Of a stretch of DNA of 64,000 nucleotides, positions 24,170-36,100 are shown piece after piece. The position numbers and the translations under genes were made by a program. This DNA is from Glycine soja (taxonomy: Eukaryota > Streptophyta > Magnoliopsida > Fabales > Fabaceae), in contig NC_041019.1 in the NCBI RefSeq assembly GCF_004193775.1, positions 51,869,928 through 51,933,927 on the forward strand, in the 5' to 3' direction. Every line of letters begins with the position of its first letter. Position 1 is the first letter of the stretch. The notes beneath the pieces were generated by a model. That model was not told where the DNA came from. It saw only the letters and a list, made by a program, of their open reading frames with translations, and did no database searches.

Positions 24170-24485
24170 TTATTCGGAGGATCAATAACATCTAATGAGG
24201 CTTGGCAAATTGTATGGAGTTCGATCTATTGTCTGGAATATTTGGACTTGCAGAAATAATGGCCGTTTTAAGGGAAGTTATTTTGATGATACTAGTTTGA
24301 TGGATAGCATTTTGTTCTGGAGCTAGTCATGGTTAAGGTGGGAAATAGAGGGTTGTAAGGAAGAGGATGATGCAGTTTTTTCTTTTGGATATGGCAGCTT
24401 TTATTGACCATCGGGTGTGGTACCACTACAGGTATCATCATCCTCTTTTTGTACTCCTTTTTATCTTGTCTTAATGAATTAGCAG
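24170..24485 (+). pseudogene. LINE retrotransposon 3' end, decayed
   Basis: One plus frame reads SIVWNIWTCRNNGRFKG, then a stretch ending WLRW. This is the C-terminal pattern of plant LINE reverse-transcriptase proteins (VW-x-IW-x-x-RN-x-x-x-F-x-G, then W-x-WLR). A TAG lies inside it at about 24325. The sequence after it (TTTTTGTACTCCTTTTTATC) resembles a plant LINE tail. Only the last fifth or less of an element remains, as is usual for 5'-truncated LINE insertions. Confidence 0.6.
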
Positions 24486-25086
24486 TTAGAAAAATGCAAC
24501 ATTTTTTCATTAATTTAATTAATTGTGATTCATTAAAGTTATTATTATCTAAATATTAATTAGTGTCTTAATTAAGAAACTATAAAGAAAAAGAATTTTA
24601 TTGATGAATTAAAAAGAAAAATATTTATTATATAAATTATAAGAATATGTAAAAAAATCATAAATAACAATTTTTCGTTTTATAATAAAAAATAATTTTA
24701 TTTTAAATTTTTTTAACCAATATTCTTACCTACTGATCGATTACCCTTTTCCTTGTTATTATGATGATTTCTTTACGCCGGTCACTGTTCATAACTCTGA
24801 CTATGTCATTACTCATCAGTTAATTATAAAATTTGTAATTGCCTTAAATGTACGCTAATTAATGACTCATTAATTAAAGAATAGAAAAGTAGATTAGGTA
24901 AGTCCAAAGTCGGTAACAACGTTGTGTGATACTGAAATCGATGATGATGGTGCATGCATTATGCATACATATATGCATCAATGACTTTATGATGATGGAA
25001 ATTAACGAAAATACGAAATTAAAATGAGATGCAAATTAAACCTAAAACGACTAGAAATGAGAATGTAATAACCCTAAATTACAAAT

Positions 25087-25127
25087 GCAAATTAGCAATC
25101 TAGAATCTTCGAATTTGTCTATAAATA
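25087..25127 (+). promoter_or_regulatory. Promoter block and TATA box of the 25202 gene
   Basis: CAAATTAGCAATCTAGAATC, then TTCGAATTTGTC and TATAAATA (25120-25127), about 75 bases before the ATG. The block matches that of the 22017 gene almost base for base around TCTAGAATCTTCG. A GCATGCATTATGCAT palindromic stretch lies further up at 24952-24966. Confidence 0.62.
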
Positions 25128-25201
25128 CCCCAGTCCTTGCTCATTTTTCTCATAAAACACTTCTCCTTTTCTCCTTCTACATAGCTAGCTAGCTCCCATC
25201 A

Positions 25202-25450
25202 ATGGCTGATTCCAAAAATCTCATAAAAAAAGCTTTGTGGCCCAATAGCTTAAGCAACTCTTCCGGTCCTAAAACTTCAAACACTAGCCAGCATGAAACA
25301 CCACCAAAAATAGCCATCAAAGATGTTTTCTATAGTTCAAGACCTAGTAATCCTCCCAACACTTCAACCACTACTAGCCCAAGTGGTACACCGTTACCTA
25401 AGATGAGGGACGTTTTTGCACGCAGGAAAGGGAAAGGGAGTGGTAGTTGA
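25202..25450 (+). CDS. Small basic protein, KD/GTxLP/FARR family, member C
   Basis: This is an 82-residue protein of the unrecognised family. It has a MADSK start, a Ser/Asn-rich N-terminal third, AIKDVFYSS (38-46), PSNPP (48-52), GTPLP (62-66), and FARR (72-75) running into a Lys/Gly/Ser tail. It aligns with the frames at 22017 and 11186 over the boxes, and two relics (7655, 18193) derive from this type. There is no cysteine, signal peptide or transmembrane segment, the charge is basic, and it is probably disordered. The start is the first ATG after the TATA box and the CTAGCTAGCTAG-containing leader. It appears intronless. Conservation of boxes among otherwise diverged members suggests selection on the protein. 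The role is unknown. Confidence 0.75.
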   Translation: MADSKNLIKKALWPNSLSNSSGPKTSNTSQHETPPKIAIKDVFYSSRPSNPPNTSTTTSPSGTPLPKMRDVFARRKGKGSGS

Positions 25451-28116
25451 TGACCACACAAATACATATCCACCACCATCCAATTTCATCCTCACAACAT
25501 ATCTCATCATCAACATCATGATCAATTCATAGCAATTACGTACCACTATGTAATGTTTCTTTACTTTATTAAAATCTCTCCATATGTATTATATATGTGT
25601 GTAAATGTGATATTTTCAGGATCTCAAAATAAAATTATGAGGTGCAATTTCATCCTCGTCGTTAGCTCATCAGTTTTTCGACTGAATTGCACCACTAAAT
25701 TACATGTCGGTTTGTTCTTTTTTTTTTTTTTTGTAACTAATTTGTGCCTGTAATATGTATTCAATCAATTGTAAGTTACATGGTGTGTGGAATTTACCTA
25801 TATTCTATTGCTCTTGTATTCCCTCGATTCTTCTTCTCTCCTATTATTAGTTTCTTCTCTAACCAAGATCTTAGCTAGCTAGTTTTCAATTATATATATT
25901 CTTTTGCCCTTTGTCCCGATTTTATTCCTGCTTCTCTCTTATGGTCGCCGGTAGCCACCGTTGGCTGGTGGACGTAGGCGGCTATGCCGGCCATGGTCAC
26001 CAAGAACATTGGAGAGAGAAATGGTTAAAAAACTTGAAGTCACACTATGCTTCTTAAAGAAAGAAAGAAAGAAAAAAGTTTGAAAAGAATTTATTTTTAG
26101 GTAGCACGCAAAAAGAAAATATCGTACGTATGACCTAATCACCAGTCACAAACATAAGATTTGATTTAGAAATTTAGTTAGTGGTGGGAATGCAAATAAG
26201 GATGTGACGCGACGGTGACCCCGCTTTGTCTGCAATTTTTTTGTGTGACGTTAAATGCCAAAGGGTGTGTCTCCTACCAGACATCACACTCATTTTCAAT
26301 GACGTTTGTAATTAATCACATCACACTCATTGAAGCCTCATTTATATTGTGTTAAAGTTGCAGACAATTTGGAAAACCATTACCTTGCCTTAGATGGATC
26401 TATGTAAATCACCATTTAAGAATTCGTTATTAATGTCTGTTAAAAAAGTATTCTTTAATTTATAGCTGCAAAATAGTGCAATATGGTTGAAAAAAAACAA
26501 AAAACATGTGTTTTCGATCCTTTTCTTTTTTTGGTACAGTTTTTTATCTAAAAAATTTACAATAATGAAATGTAAAAATGATTCATAACAATGATTTATG
26601 TTATCAACTTAATTTGGATTAGAATAATGTTGGATAGTACGAATAAAATGATGCAAGCCAGAAACCTGCATGAATCATATTTTTGAACGCAAACAATCTT
26701 TATTATATTTTTAAGCAAATGTTAACTCGTACCTTAAGAATATTGATTAAAAAAAATTTAAGTAAAAATGATTTTATTGAAAAGTAAAAAATTACATTGT
26801 TCATAATTTTACCTCAAAGACATTAATTAACAAGAACTTATCTTTAAATCAACCGTGTATGGTTATAAATTCCTCCTATTGGTCTTATTCCTTTGGTATG
26901 CATTTTTGTACCACAAGTATTGCTAAAAATATAGCATTGCTCTTTGGAATATTAGGAAGCAGAAGCACGTTCTTTCTTACAAAATCTTGTTTCTTCAGAA
27001 AGAAAAAAATACAAAAACTTATTAATATACAAAAATATAGCATTGCATTTGAACTTATTTATAGTAATACTTTCTTTAAAATATTCTTTATGATTGAGGA
27101 ATATGCGGGATTTACCCTCTAATTAATATACTTTGGCTCCTTTTAGAGCCGTCAGTGCCATTAAATCAAAATAATCATTACCTAGAGTCTAGGTTAATTA
27201 AAGTTTCATATTGATCTTCCTTTTTTCCACGACAAGGTTTTAGACAAGATAAAATGATAATTTATTTAGACAAGATCAAATGATAATTTATAGTAAGAGT
27301 CTAGGTACTACGATAACATATTTTATATCAGCTTTGTAAAAGTTATACATGATGAAAGCTGAGTTTAACTTTATATAGGTGAACAAAATTGGAGAATTGC
27401 TGTTTTTCTTATTCAATTTTTTAAAACAATTTATAGTAAGAGGCTGTTCATGATGATTGATGAATGAGGTCCTTAATTTTTATAAATTTTTTCCTAATCT
27501 TACAACTTGTGACGGTCTAAAACCTGCCAAGAAAGTTATTACAATAATTTATTATCATCATTAACACTTGTTGTTAAGCCATCAGTTTTTTTTTTTACAG
27601 AACTTGGCCGTCAAATTTTAAACGGCTAAGAAAATTATTTGCTGCGATTTTAGATTCGAGTTTATCATATTCTAATCAAATACTATCAGTTATTTATAAA
27701 TATCAAAAATAATTTTTGACATTCGTAAAACTAGTACAGTAATTTCTTAAACATTCAAAAGTTCATTCTTTTGACCTCTAAAAATTATAAAATTTTAGCG
27801 AATTTTCATTTCTACCTCATTTTCCTAACTAGTTTTTTTTAATCGACAAAATAAGAATATATTGAACAATAGATACAAGGGGTACCGTAAATCCATATGC
27901 GAAGCGAGAACCATAAATAGAGGTTCAAATCTCAGTGGTTATGATCCAATTTATACCCATGAAGAATACATTGAAAATAACCAAAGGATATACAGAACAA
28001 TAAAAGCCAACACTACTCATTTTCCCACCTAGTTTGTTGGGCACATATGCTTAATTATCATTAGCAAGGAGAGAATGGAATGTGTGGTTGGAACTATTTC
28101 AAAACTCTATCCATAA
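25451..28116. other. Intergenic downstream of member C
   Basis: No supported gene. The GC-rich block at 25941-25990 is shared with the region after member B, and 26130-26290 is shared with the region after the 18193 relic (GATTTAG, then TTAGTTAG, GGTGGG, ATAAGGATG, CTACCA). The frame at 26859-27122 has no family features. The rest is AT-rich up to the copia insertion. Confidence 0.5.
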
Positions 28117-28121
28117 GATTT

Positions 28122-28602
28122 TGTGGTATGTGACTCAAAATCACTAAAAGTACAAGTGAAAAGGTTTCAAGTGATATTGTCATAACTAAATTCAGTAACT
28201 GAATTTAGTTATTATAACTAAATTGATTTTTGACACCAAAGAATAGTCTTTGTTTCTAGAGCTAGCAACTAGAGTGTATATATATATGATCATGTTATTC
28301 ATTAAGGGAGTTTTTCTTTTAGCAGAAAAATAGAGAGAGAGTTCAATAGAAAGAGAGCTAGGAGATTAACGGAGGTTTTGCTAAGAGAAATCGAGAGAAA
28401 TCAAGCTAATTGCTGCTTATATTGAACTTGTAATGTTTCGTGATTAATGTGATGATGATGAGTTGACATTTCTCATGGATATAGACACATTGCTTAACCA
28501 CGTTAAATCTGGTGTAGATCCTTGGTTGCTTGCTTTGTTGTGTTTTCTATTTTTGATCTTGTGCAGGTTCTAAGAGAAGCAGAACTGCTAGCAGATCCAA
28601 CA
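28122..28602 (+). repeat. 5' LTR of the copia element
   Basis: 481 bp, TG...CA ends. It contains a TATATATAT stretch at 28278-28287 and a GAGAGAGAG leader typical of R/U5. It lacks about 20 bases that the 3' LTR has around position 32765. Confidence 0.93.
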
Positions 28603-28604
28603 AG

Positions 28605-28622
28605 TGGCGCCGCCTGTGGGGA
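28605..28622 (+). other. Primer binding site of the copia element
   Basis: TGGCGCCGCCTGTGGGGA starts 2 bases after the 5' LTR. The first eight and last four bases fit the 3' end of tRNA-Asp, and the middle does not. So it is either a decayed site or one for another tRNA. It is not the initiator-Met type common in copia elements. Confidence 0.55.
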
Positions 28623-28639
28623 CATCAAGATCAAGAAAA

Positions 28640-31600
28640 ATGGGAACAACAAAGTACGATATTGAGAAGTTCTCAAGGGAAAATGACTTCGGGTTATGGA
28701 GGATCAAGATGGAAGCAATCTTGATTCAACATGGCTGTGCAGAAGCTCTTAAAGGAGAAGAAAGGATGTCTGAATCTCTAAGCTTAAAGGAGAAATCAGA
28801 AAGATTGATAGAGCCAGAAGTGCAATCATTTTATGCATTGGAGATAAAGTTTTTAAGAGAAGTTGCAAGAGAAAGGATAACAACCTCAATGTGGCTGAAA
28901 CTGGAATCCTTGTATATGACAAAGTCTCTTGCAAATTGGCTATGCTTGAAGCAACAACTATACACCTTCAAGATGATAGAATCAAGAACAGTCACTGAGC
29001 AATTGGTTGATTTCAATAAGATTCTTGATGATTTGAAAAATATGAAGTAAAGCTTGAAGAGGAGGATAAAGCTCTTTTGCTTTTGAATTCCTTACAATAA
29101 TCCTTTGAACATTTCAAGGATGCAATCCTTTATGGCAAAGATCAAGACATTACCCTAGAAGAAGTCCAGACATCAATAAGGACCAAGGAGATGCAGAAAC
29201 AACAAGACTCCAAATCTGAGGATAATGGTGAAAGCTTGAATATTTCAAGGGGGAGGAGTGAAAAGAAGGGACCAAGAGGAAAGAAGTCCAAGTCAAGGTC
29301 AAAGGATTCAAAGAATGGCCAGAAAACAAAGTTCAAATGCTTTAATTGTCACAAGACTGGTCAATTCAAGAAAGACTGCCTAGACAAGATTAAGAAAGGA
29401 TCTATGGACTCTGCTGACATAGTTGAAGCCTCTGAAGGTTATGAGAGTGCAGGTGTTCTAGTAGCTTCAAATACCAAAACACAAACAGAATGAATTATGG
29501 ATTCTGAATGCTCATATCACAGCAGCCCAAGAAAGGACTATTTTGAAACCCTGGAACTAAAACCAGCAGGAACTGTACTGCTAGGAGACAACTACCCTTA
29601 CAAGGTACAAGGCATTGGAACTGTGAGACTGAATATGTTTGATAACAGAGAGTATCTACTGAAAAATGTAAGGTACATTCCAGAACTCAAAAGAAATCTT
29701 ATTTCCATAAACATGTTTGATGATCTAGAATATTCAACTAGAACTTTGGATGGTGTTCTTAAGGTTTCAAAGGGATCCTTTGTCATTGCTAAGGGTAACA
29801 AGAATAAAAGTAGTGGCTTGTTTATTCTTGTAGGTTCCACTATTGTTGGACATGCATCAATATCTAGTAATACATTGATTGATAAAACAAAACTTTGGCA
29901 TTTGAGATTAGGTCATGTTAGTGAAAGGGGATTACATGAACTTGAGAAACAAAATCTATTAGGTGGTGATAAACTAGATAAACTTGAATTTTGTGATCAT
30001 TGTGTGCTTGGTAAATCACATAGAATAAGCTTTGGCATTGGTATTCATGTTTCATCTAGGCCTTTTGAGTATGTGCATTCTGATTTATGGGGACCATCTA
30101 GAGTGAAAACTCATGGTGGAAGCTCATACTTTCTCACCATCATAGATATATGATTTCTCAAGAAGAGTATGGTTGTATGTTTTGAAAAATAAGTCAGAAG
30201 CTTTTCAAAAATTCAAAGAGTGGCATACTCTTATTGGAAATCAACTTGGTACAAAACTAAATGTTTTAAGGACTGACAATGGCCTGGAGTTTGTTTTAGA
30301 GCAACTCAATGAGTTTTGCAGAAAAATAGGTATCAAAAGGCACAAAACAGTCCCTCACACACCATAGCAGAATGGATTAGCAGAAAGAATGAATAAGACC
30401 ATTTTGGAAAGAGTGAGGTACATGCTGCTAAGTGTCAGACTACCAAAGACCTTTTGGGGAGAAGCTTCAAACACAACAGCCTATGTGATTAACAGATGTC
30501 CTTCATCAGCTTTAGACTGCAAGACACCAATGGAAGCTTGGAATAGTGAACCACCTGATTATTCAAGATTAAAGGTGTTTGGATCACTGGCCTTTGCTCA
30601 TGTTAAACAAGGAAAGCTGGATGCAAGGGCTGTAAAGTGTGTGTTCATTGGTTATCCTGAAGGAGTTAAAGGGTACAAGCTATGGAAATTGGAACCTAGT
30701 GAGACAAGATGCATCATCAGCAGGGATGTAACCTTTGATGAAAGCAGAATGACAATGCTAAGCAAGGAGCAGAAGGATACCAACTCAGGTAGTGAGAGTA
30801 CCAAATTTGAGGTAGAGCATTATGAGATTTCAGATCATGGCAGTGGAAATGTTATTTATCACACTGATCAAGCAGAAGCTGGAGATAATGAAGAGCTGGC
30901 TACTCAGCATGACTTGTCCAATTATCAATTGACTAGAGATAGAGCAAAAGGGGGTGACAAAGCCTACAAAGAGGTATGGTCATGCTAATATTATCTGCTA
31001 TGCCTTGAATGTTGCTGAGGAGATTCAAAATTCAGAACCAAAGACCTGGAAGGAAGCAATTGAAGGTGAAGACAGTCAGCTGTGGCTTCTGGCAATGAAT
31101 GAAGAAATGAAATCCTTAAGAAAGAACAAGGCCTGGATACTTGTGGATCAACCCAAGAAGCATAAGGCTGTTGGATATAAATGGATTTTCAAGAAGAAAG
31201 AAGGTATTCCAGGAATACAAAGGCCTAGATTCAAGGCAAGATTGGTAGCAAAAGGCTTTACACAGGTTGAAGGAATTGATTACAATGAGATTTTTTTACC
31301 AGTTGTGAAGCATTGCTCAACAAGAATCATGCTAGGTTTGGTAAATCAATATGATTTGAAACTTGAACAGCTAGATGTTAAAACTGATTTTCTCCATGGA
31401 AATCTGAAGGAAACCATCTACATGAACCATCCTGAAGGTTTTGAAGAAGGGGAGAACAAGGTGTGTTTGTTGAAAAAATCTCTATATGGACTGAAGCAAA
31501 GCCCTCGAATGTGGTATCTGAAATTTGATGAGTTCTTGATTAGATATGACTTCATTAGAAACAGATATGACAGTTGTGTATATATCCTGAAAAAAAAAGT

Positions 31601-32594
31601 GTGTGTTCTCTACCTTCTCTTGTATGTGGATGACATCCTCATAGCAAGTGCTAACAAGGAAGAGATTAGGCAACTCAAAGAAAGCTTGAACACAGAATTT
31701 GAGATGAAAGATCTAGGGTCAGCTAGAAGGATACTCGGGATTGATATTCATAGGGATAGAGCAACGAGTGAACTATTCTTGTCCCAAAGCAATTACCACA
31801 AGAAAGTGGTGGAAAAGTTTAGGATGCATCAAAGCAAACCTATTAGCACACCACTTGGCCATCATACAAAGCTATCTGTTACTTAAGCACCAGAGACCAC
31901 TAAAGATAGGTCTAAAATGAATCAAACACCCTATGCCAGTAGTGTTGGAAACATAATGTATGGAATGGTTTGCAACAAACCTGACTTGGCTCATGCAGTA
32001 AGCATAATAAGTAGGTTCTTGGGAGATCCTGGCAGTGCACACTAGGAAGCTTTGAAGTGGACACTAAGGTATCTAAATGGATCTTTGAAAGCTAGATTAA
32101 GGTACAAGAAGACAGCACACGAGGCAGCAATCACAGGCTATGTAGATGCAGATTTTGCAGGAAATGTAGACACAAGAAAGTCCTTAACCGGATATGTGTT
32201 TACTTTGTTTGGAACAACAATCCATTGGAAAGCAAATCAACAATCAGTTGTTGCTCTTTTAATGACTGAAGCAGAGTACATGGCCCTAACTAAAGGAGTG
32301 AAGGAAGCAATCTGGCTAAAAGGAATGGTAAATGAACTTGGAATAGCACAACCTTGTGTCATAATTCACTGTGACAATCAAAGTGTCATTCACTTAGCAA
32401 ATCACCAAATTTACCATGAAAGGACAAAGCACATAGATGTGAAACTACACTTCATCAGAGATGTGATTGAATATGAAAAGGTAAAGGTGGAGAAGGTTTC
32501 AACAGAATAAAACTTTGCTGGTATGTTCACAAAATCCCTTTCTAGTGTCAAGTTCAAGTACTGCCTGGACTTGATCAATTTTGAAGATGCCTAA
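28640..32594 (+). pseudogene. Copia gag-pol, multiply broken
   Basis: The domains can be followed in order. Gag runs from the ATG at 28640. A zinc knuckle (CFNCHKTGQFKKDC, about 29337) has Gln at the zinc-binding His position. The protease remnant has DSECS where copia proteins have DSG. Then come the GAG-pre-integrase and integrase (HSDLWGP, RTDNGLEF, NGLAER), reverse transcriptase with intact YVDD (about 31625), and RNase H (VDADFAG, TEAEYMA). Breaks include a frameshift near 29048, stops at 29098 and 29491, a small insertion with frameshift near 30149, and stops at about 30365, 31884, 32043 and 32508. Coding ends at the TAA at 32592. No functional protein can be made from this copy. Copia lineage and domain identities are secure. 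Confidence 0.92.
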
Positions 32595-32665
32595 GGAAGT
32601 TTAGTAGATGTGTAGCCCTGAATCATAAGATAGACACTTGCTGATTTGGAGTCAATGTGAAGATT

Positions 32666-33169
32666 TGTGGTATGTGACTCAAAATCACTAAAGGCACAAG
32701 TGGAAAGGTTTCAAGTGGTGCTGTCATAACTAAATTCAGTTACTAAATTTAGTTATTATAACTAAATTCAGTTGTTATTACTAAATTGGTTTTTGGCACC
32801 AAAGGATAGCCTTTGTTCCTAGAGCTAGCAACTAGAGTATATATATATATATATCTAATCATGTTATTCATTAAGGGAGTTTTCCTTTTAGCAGAAAAAT
32901 AGAGAGAGTTTAACAGAAAGAGAGATAGGAGATTGGGAGAGGTTTTGCTAAGAGAAACCGATAGAGATCAAGCTAGCTGCTGCTTGTATTGAACTTGTAA
33001 TATTTCATTATCAATGTGATGATGATGAGCTGCCATTTCTCGTGGATGTAGGCACATTGCCGAACCACGTTAAATCTGGTGTAGATCCTTGGTTGCTTGC
33101 TTTGTTGTGTTTTCTGTTTTTGATCTTGTGTAGGTTCTAAGAGAAGCAGAACTGATAGCAGACCCAACA
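32666..33169 (+). repeat. 3' LTR of the copia element
   Basis: 504 bp with the same ends as the 5' LTR. It has a short internal duplication (TAACTAAATTCAGTT repeated) and a longer TA run (32837-32852), which together account for the length difference. The sequence just upstream (AATGTGAAGATT) is only a weak polypurine tract. Confidence 0.93.
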
Positions 33170-33174
33170 GATTT

Positions 33175-36100
33175 CATAGTGCATTATATTTGCTTTTTGA
33201 TTTCATGATGCCATACGACTGACTTGTTCAAATGTATCCTTAATTAATTGTAAAAAATGTATCCGTAATTAAGAAACGTAAGGGTTCTTACTTGCTGATC
33301 AATATCTTCATTATTTTGTCCTCTCGTAAAGTAGAGAGAGAGAGAAGTCGGTGTGGTATCTGACTTTCAATGATGATATCACTCAAATGTACTTTTTTGT
33401 TTAGTGAAATAGTGGGGCTTGAGATAGAGAGAGATAGGAAGAAAGAAAAACTTAAATTACTAAGCAAATTAAATGAGAGGCTTAGATTTTTTTTTTCTTT
33501 TGATGAAAATTTATTATTTTTTTTTATTGAGAAATATAATGTAATTAATGACAACTCCTGGTTGGCCGTAGAAAGTTTCCGATGAAACTTGAACTATAAT
33601 TAGTGACAGTCTAGGAGGCTATGGTTTCTTAGTTGTTATTTTTCGTGGTCAAGGTTACCAACGACCATTGAAACCACTAATTTTTTAGAATTCTTCGTGT
33701 GTATTCAATTCGATTTGAGGAGTGGCCATTGGAATTCCTTTCAATTATAAAGGAACAAATCTATATTATCAAAATTATTAATTTTGTTTGTAGACCTTTT
33801 ACATAAAAATCCAAAAAAATCTGTTGATGGGTATGATAACTCAAATTCAAAAGTAGCTTTCCTATTATTTTGAAAAGAAGAAAGAAGAAAATAGGGAGGG
33901 GGGATATGGACCATTGATTAAGCAAAAGAATTGATTTATTATTAAGAAGACATGATTATCATCTTTTTCGTCTCGATTCACGAATATCAACTGCAACAAC
34001 AATTGCATCCCCTTGTCGTCACGAATAAAACCGGTGACTGAGACTGTTTGACTGCACATCTATTAAAAAATGAAAGAAAAAAATGGTGTATTTTAAATTT
34101 TCTCATTTATAAAAATTAATAATTAATAATTTAAAAAAACTCTTCAAAGACTAAAACAAAACTCTACTTCTAGCAAGTAAGGTGGTGTAGAACTTTTCTG
34201 TCATATAGTTAATTTACATCACCATGTTCTAAAAAATTATTAATTAGATCATTTTATATTTATACTATCAAACATCTAATTCTAATTAACATTATTATTT
34301 GACTAGAATTACTCTTTAGATAATTATACCTACAGAGATATTAGGAGAGTTTAATAAAATACAATCGTTTAACCAACCGCCAACAATAAAGGTGTTGCCT
34401 TCGTTGAAATAAGAATTGAACAGTGTGAAACCACAAAAAAACGTACCAGTATCTAGAATAAGAAAACAGGGGAAAAGACCAGGAGGGCAACCCTCAAATT
34501 TTTCATTTTCTTAGAAATTTACTTGATTTAATTTATTAGCTTTCGTGATTTTTTCTTGAATTATTTACAAATACACTAATGGAGTATATGAATACATTGA
34601 ATATATCGTAATATAATGAACTTAAGCACATATATATAATATTTCACAACTCTTAAAATTATAAATTATTGCTGTCAAGAAAATTATAAATTATGAAAAC
34701 TTTTAAAAATAAAAATGATGAAAATGAGACTTTTAAAATTTAATGTATGAAAATTAAAACAATAATAATAATAAAACATATAACTTCTGCAAAAGAGGAC
34801 ATCTACAAATTAAATTAACTAATCGTTAGCTGAGCAAAAGTTCATTAATTTTATCTCATTGGAAAACTCATTTGTATTTAACTTTGGATAGAATAAAGCT
34901 TGGATCCAACCTTGGAGAGATTTGAAGGCTAGAACTCGCTTTGTAATCCTTAGACTCTTAGTCTATTCAAATATTGGAAGGTTCGAACCTTTGTAAATTG
35001 TAAGGCCGAGACCAATGTGTAAGTCCAAAGCTCATAAGATTCTTGAAGTCGACCTTGAAGATGTTAGAGAATCAAACCTTTTCAAGATCCGTCGAGTTCA
35101 ATATATAACATGCATTAATTGCGAGATGGAAAGCTTTGAATGAATCATGAGGCCTAAGTGGATGTAAGGAATATGAAGTCAAAACCAATGTAAATAATGT
35201 GAGGCCAAAGCCAATATAAGTAATGTAAATTAATCAAGAAGATGGACAAATTGATGGAGTTCTTTTTAGACCATCATTTTTACCGTTTACCCCTGCCTAG
35301 AAGGCCATTTTTCACAACTCTAGAGCATGTTTCATGGTTTCTTCCCTTGTGCTCCAAATTAAACTGTATCACTCCTTCCTCGGAATGAATACTGCAGCTT
35401 TAACTGAAAATTTCTTTATCTTTCTTACACAACTTTTTGTTGAGCAGAGGGAACCAAGAGCCGAAATTTACATGAAAAAGTTTAAAATTCCTTTATCTTG
35501 TATCTCCTGTACGCAACTTTAGTTGCAAAAGTTCTGGTCATGTTTCTTGTGGGAAAATTACTTTCTACTTTTACATATTTCAATTATAAAAAAAAGAAGG
35601 ATTTTTTGTTCCCTTGTATTACTTTGTTCCCTTCCCTTTGGCTTTTTTGTCCCTTGCTTTCTCTGTTTTGACGCCACCATTCTCCTTGTGCTCCAAGTTA
35701 TCTATTGAGGTCATAGCAATACTAACAGTATATATATCCTCTATCAAGACCCGGCTTAAGACCCACGAAGACTTTAACCCTTAAAAAAACCATCTTAAAA
35801 TTCTTTTTTTATTACTAATATATCTAAAAAAGTTATTATAAAATTATATTTTAAATAAAATAATAATAATTTTAATAAATTATTTTATAAGTAAATAAAA
35901 AATTTCCTTCTTAAATTTATTCCAAGTCTATAAGATTCTTGAGCCGCTCTTTAAGGTCCTTTTATCTTTCCTGTCTTTCTATAGAAAAGAACAAAAATCG
36001 AAGAAATTGACGGAATAAGAATGTTACTTTAATTACTCTTGAATCTAAACAGAATTATAACACACAATGATTTCGTAATAATAATTAATGCTTCCAATTT

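Larger units (their letters stand above)
28122..33169 (+). mobile_element. Complete, inactive Ty1/copia LTR retrotransposon
   Basis: The element is 5,048 bp with two LTRs (28122-28602 and 32666-33169), both starting TGTGGTATGTG and ending CCAACA. It is flanked by the perfect 5-bp target duplication GATTT at 28117-28121 and 33170-33174. The domain order, with integrase before reverse transcriptase, is copia. The coding region is broken many times (see 28640-32594). The LTRs differ by several dozen substitutions by eye, so the insertion is old. The closest group I would name is Tnt1/Tork-like, with limited confidence. Confidence 0.95.

Noticed and set aside
28122..33169. Counting the copia frames as separate host genes
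   Set aside because: The pieces follow one copia polyprotein in order between two LTRs with a target duplication.
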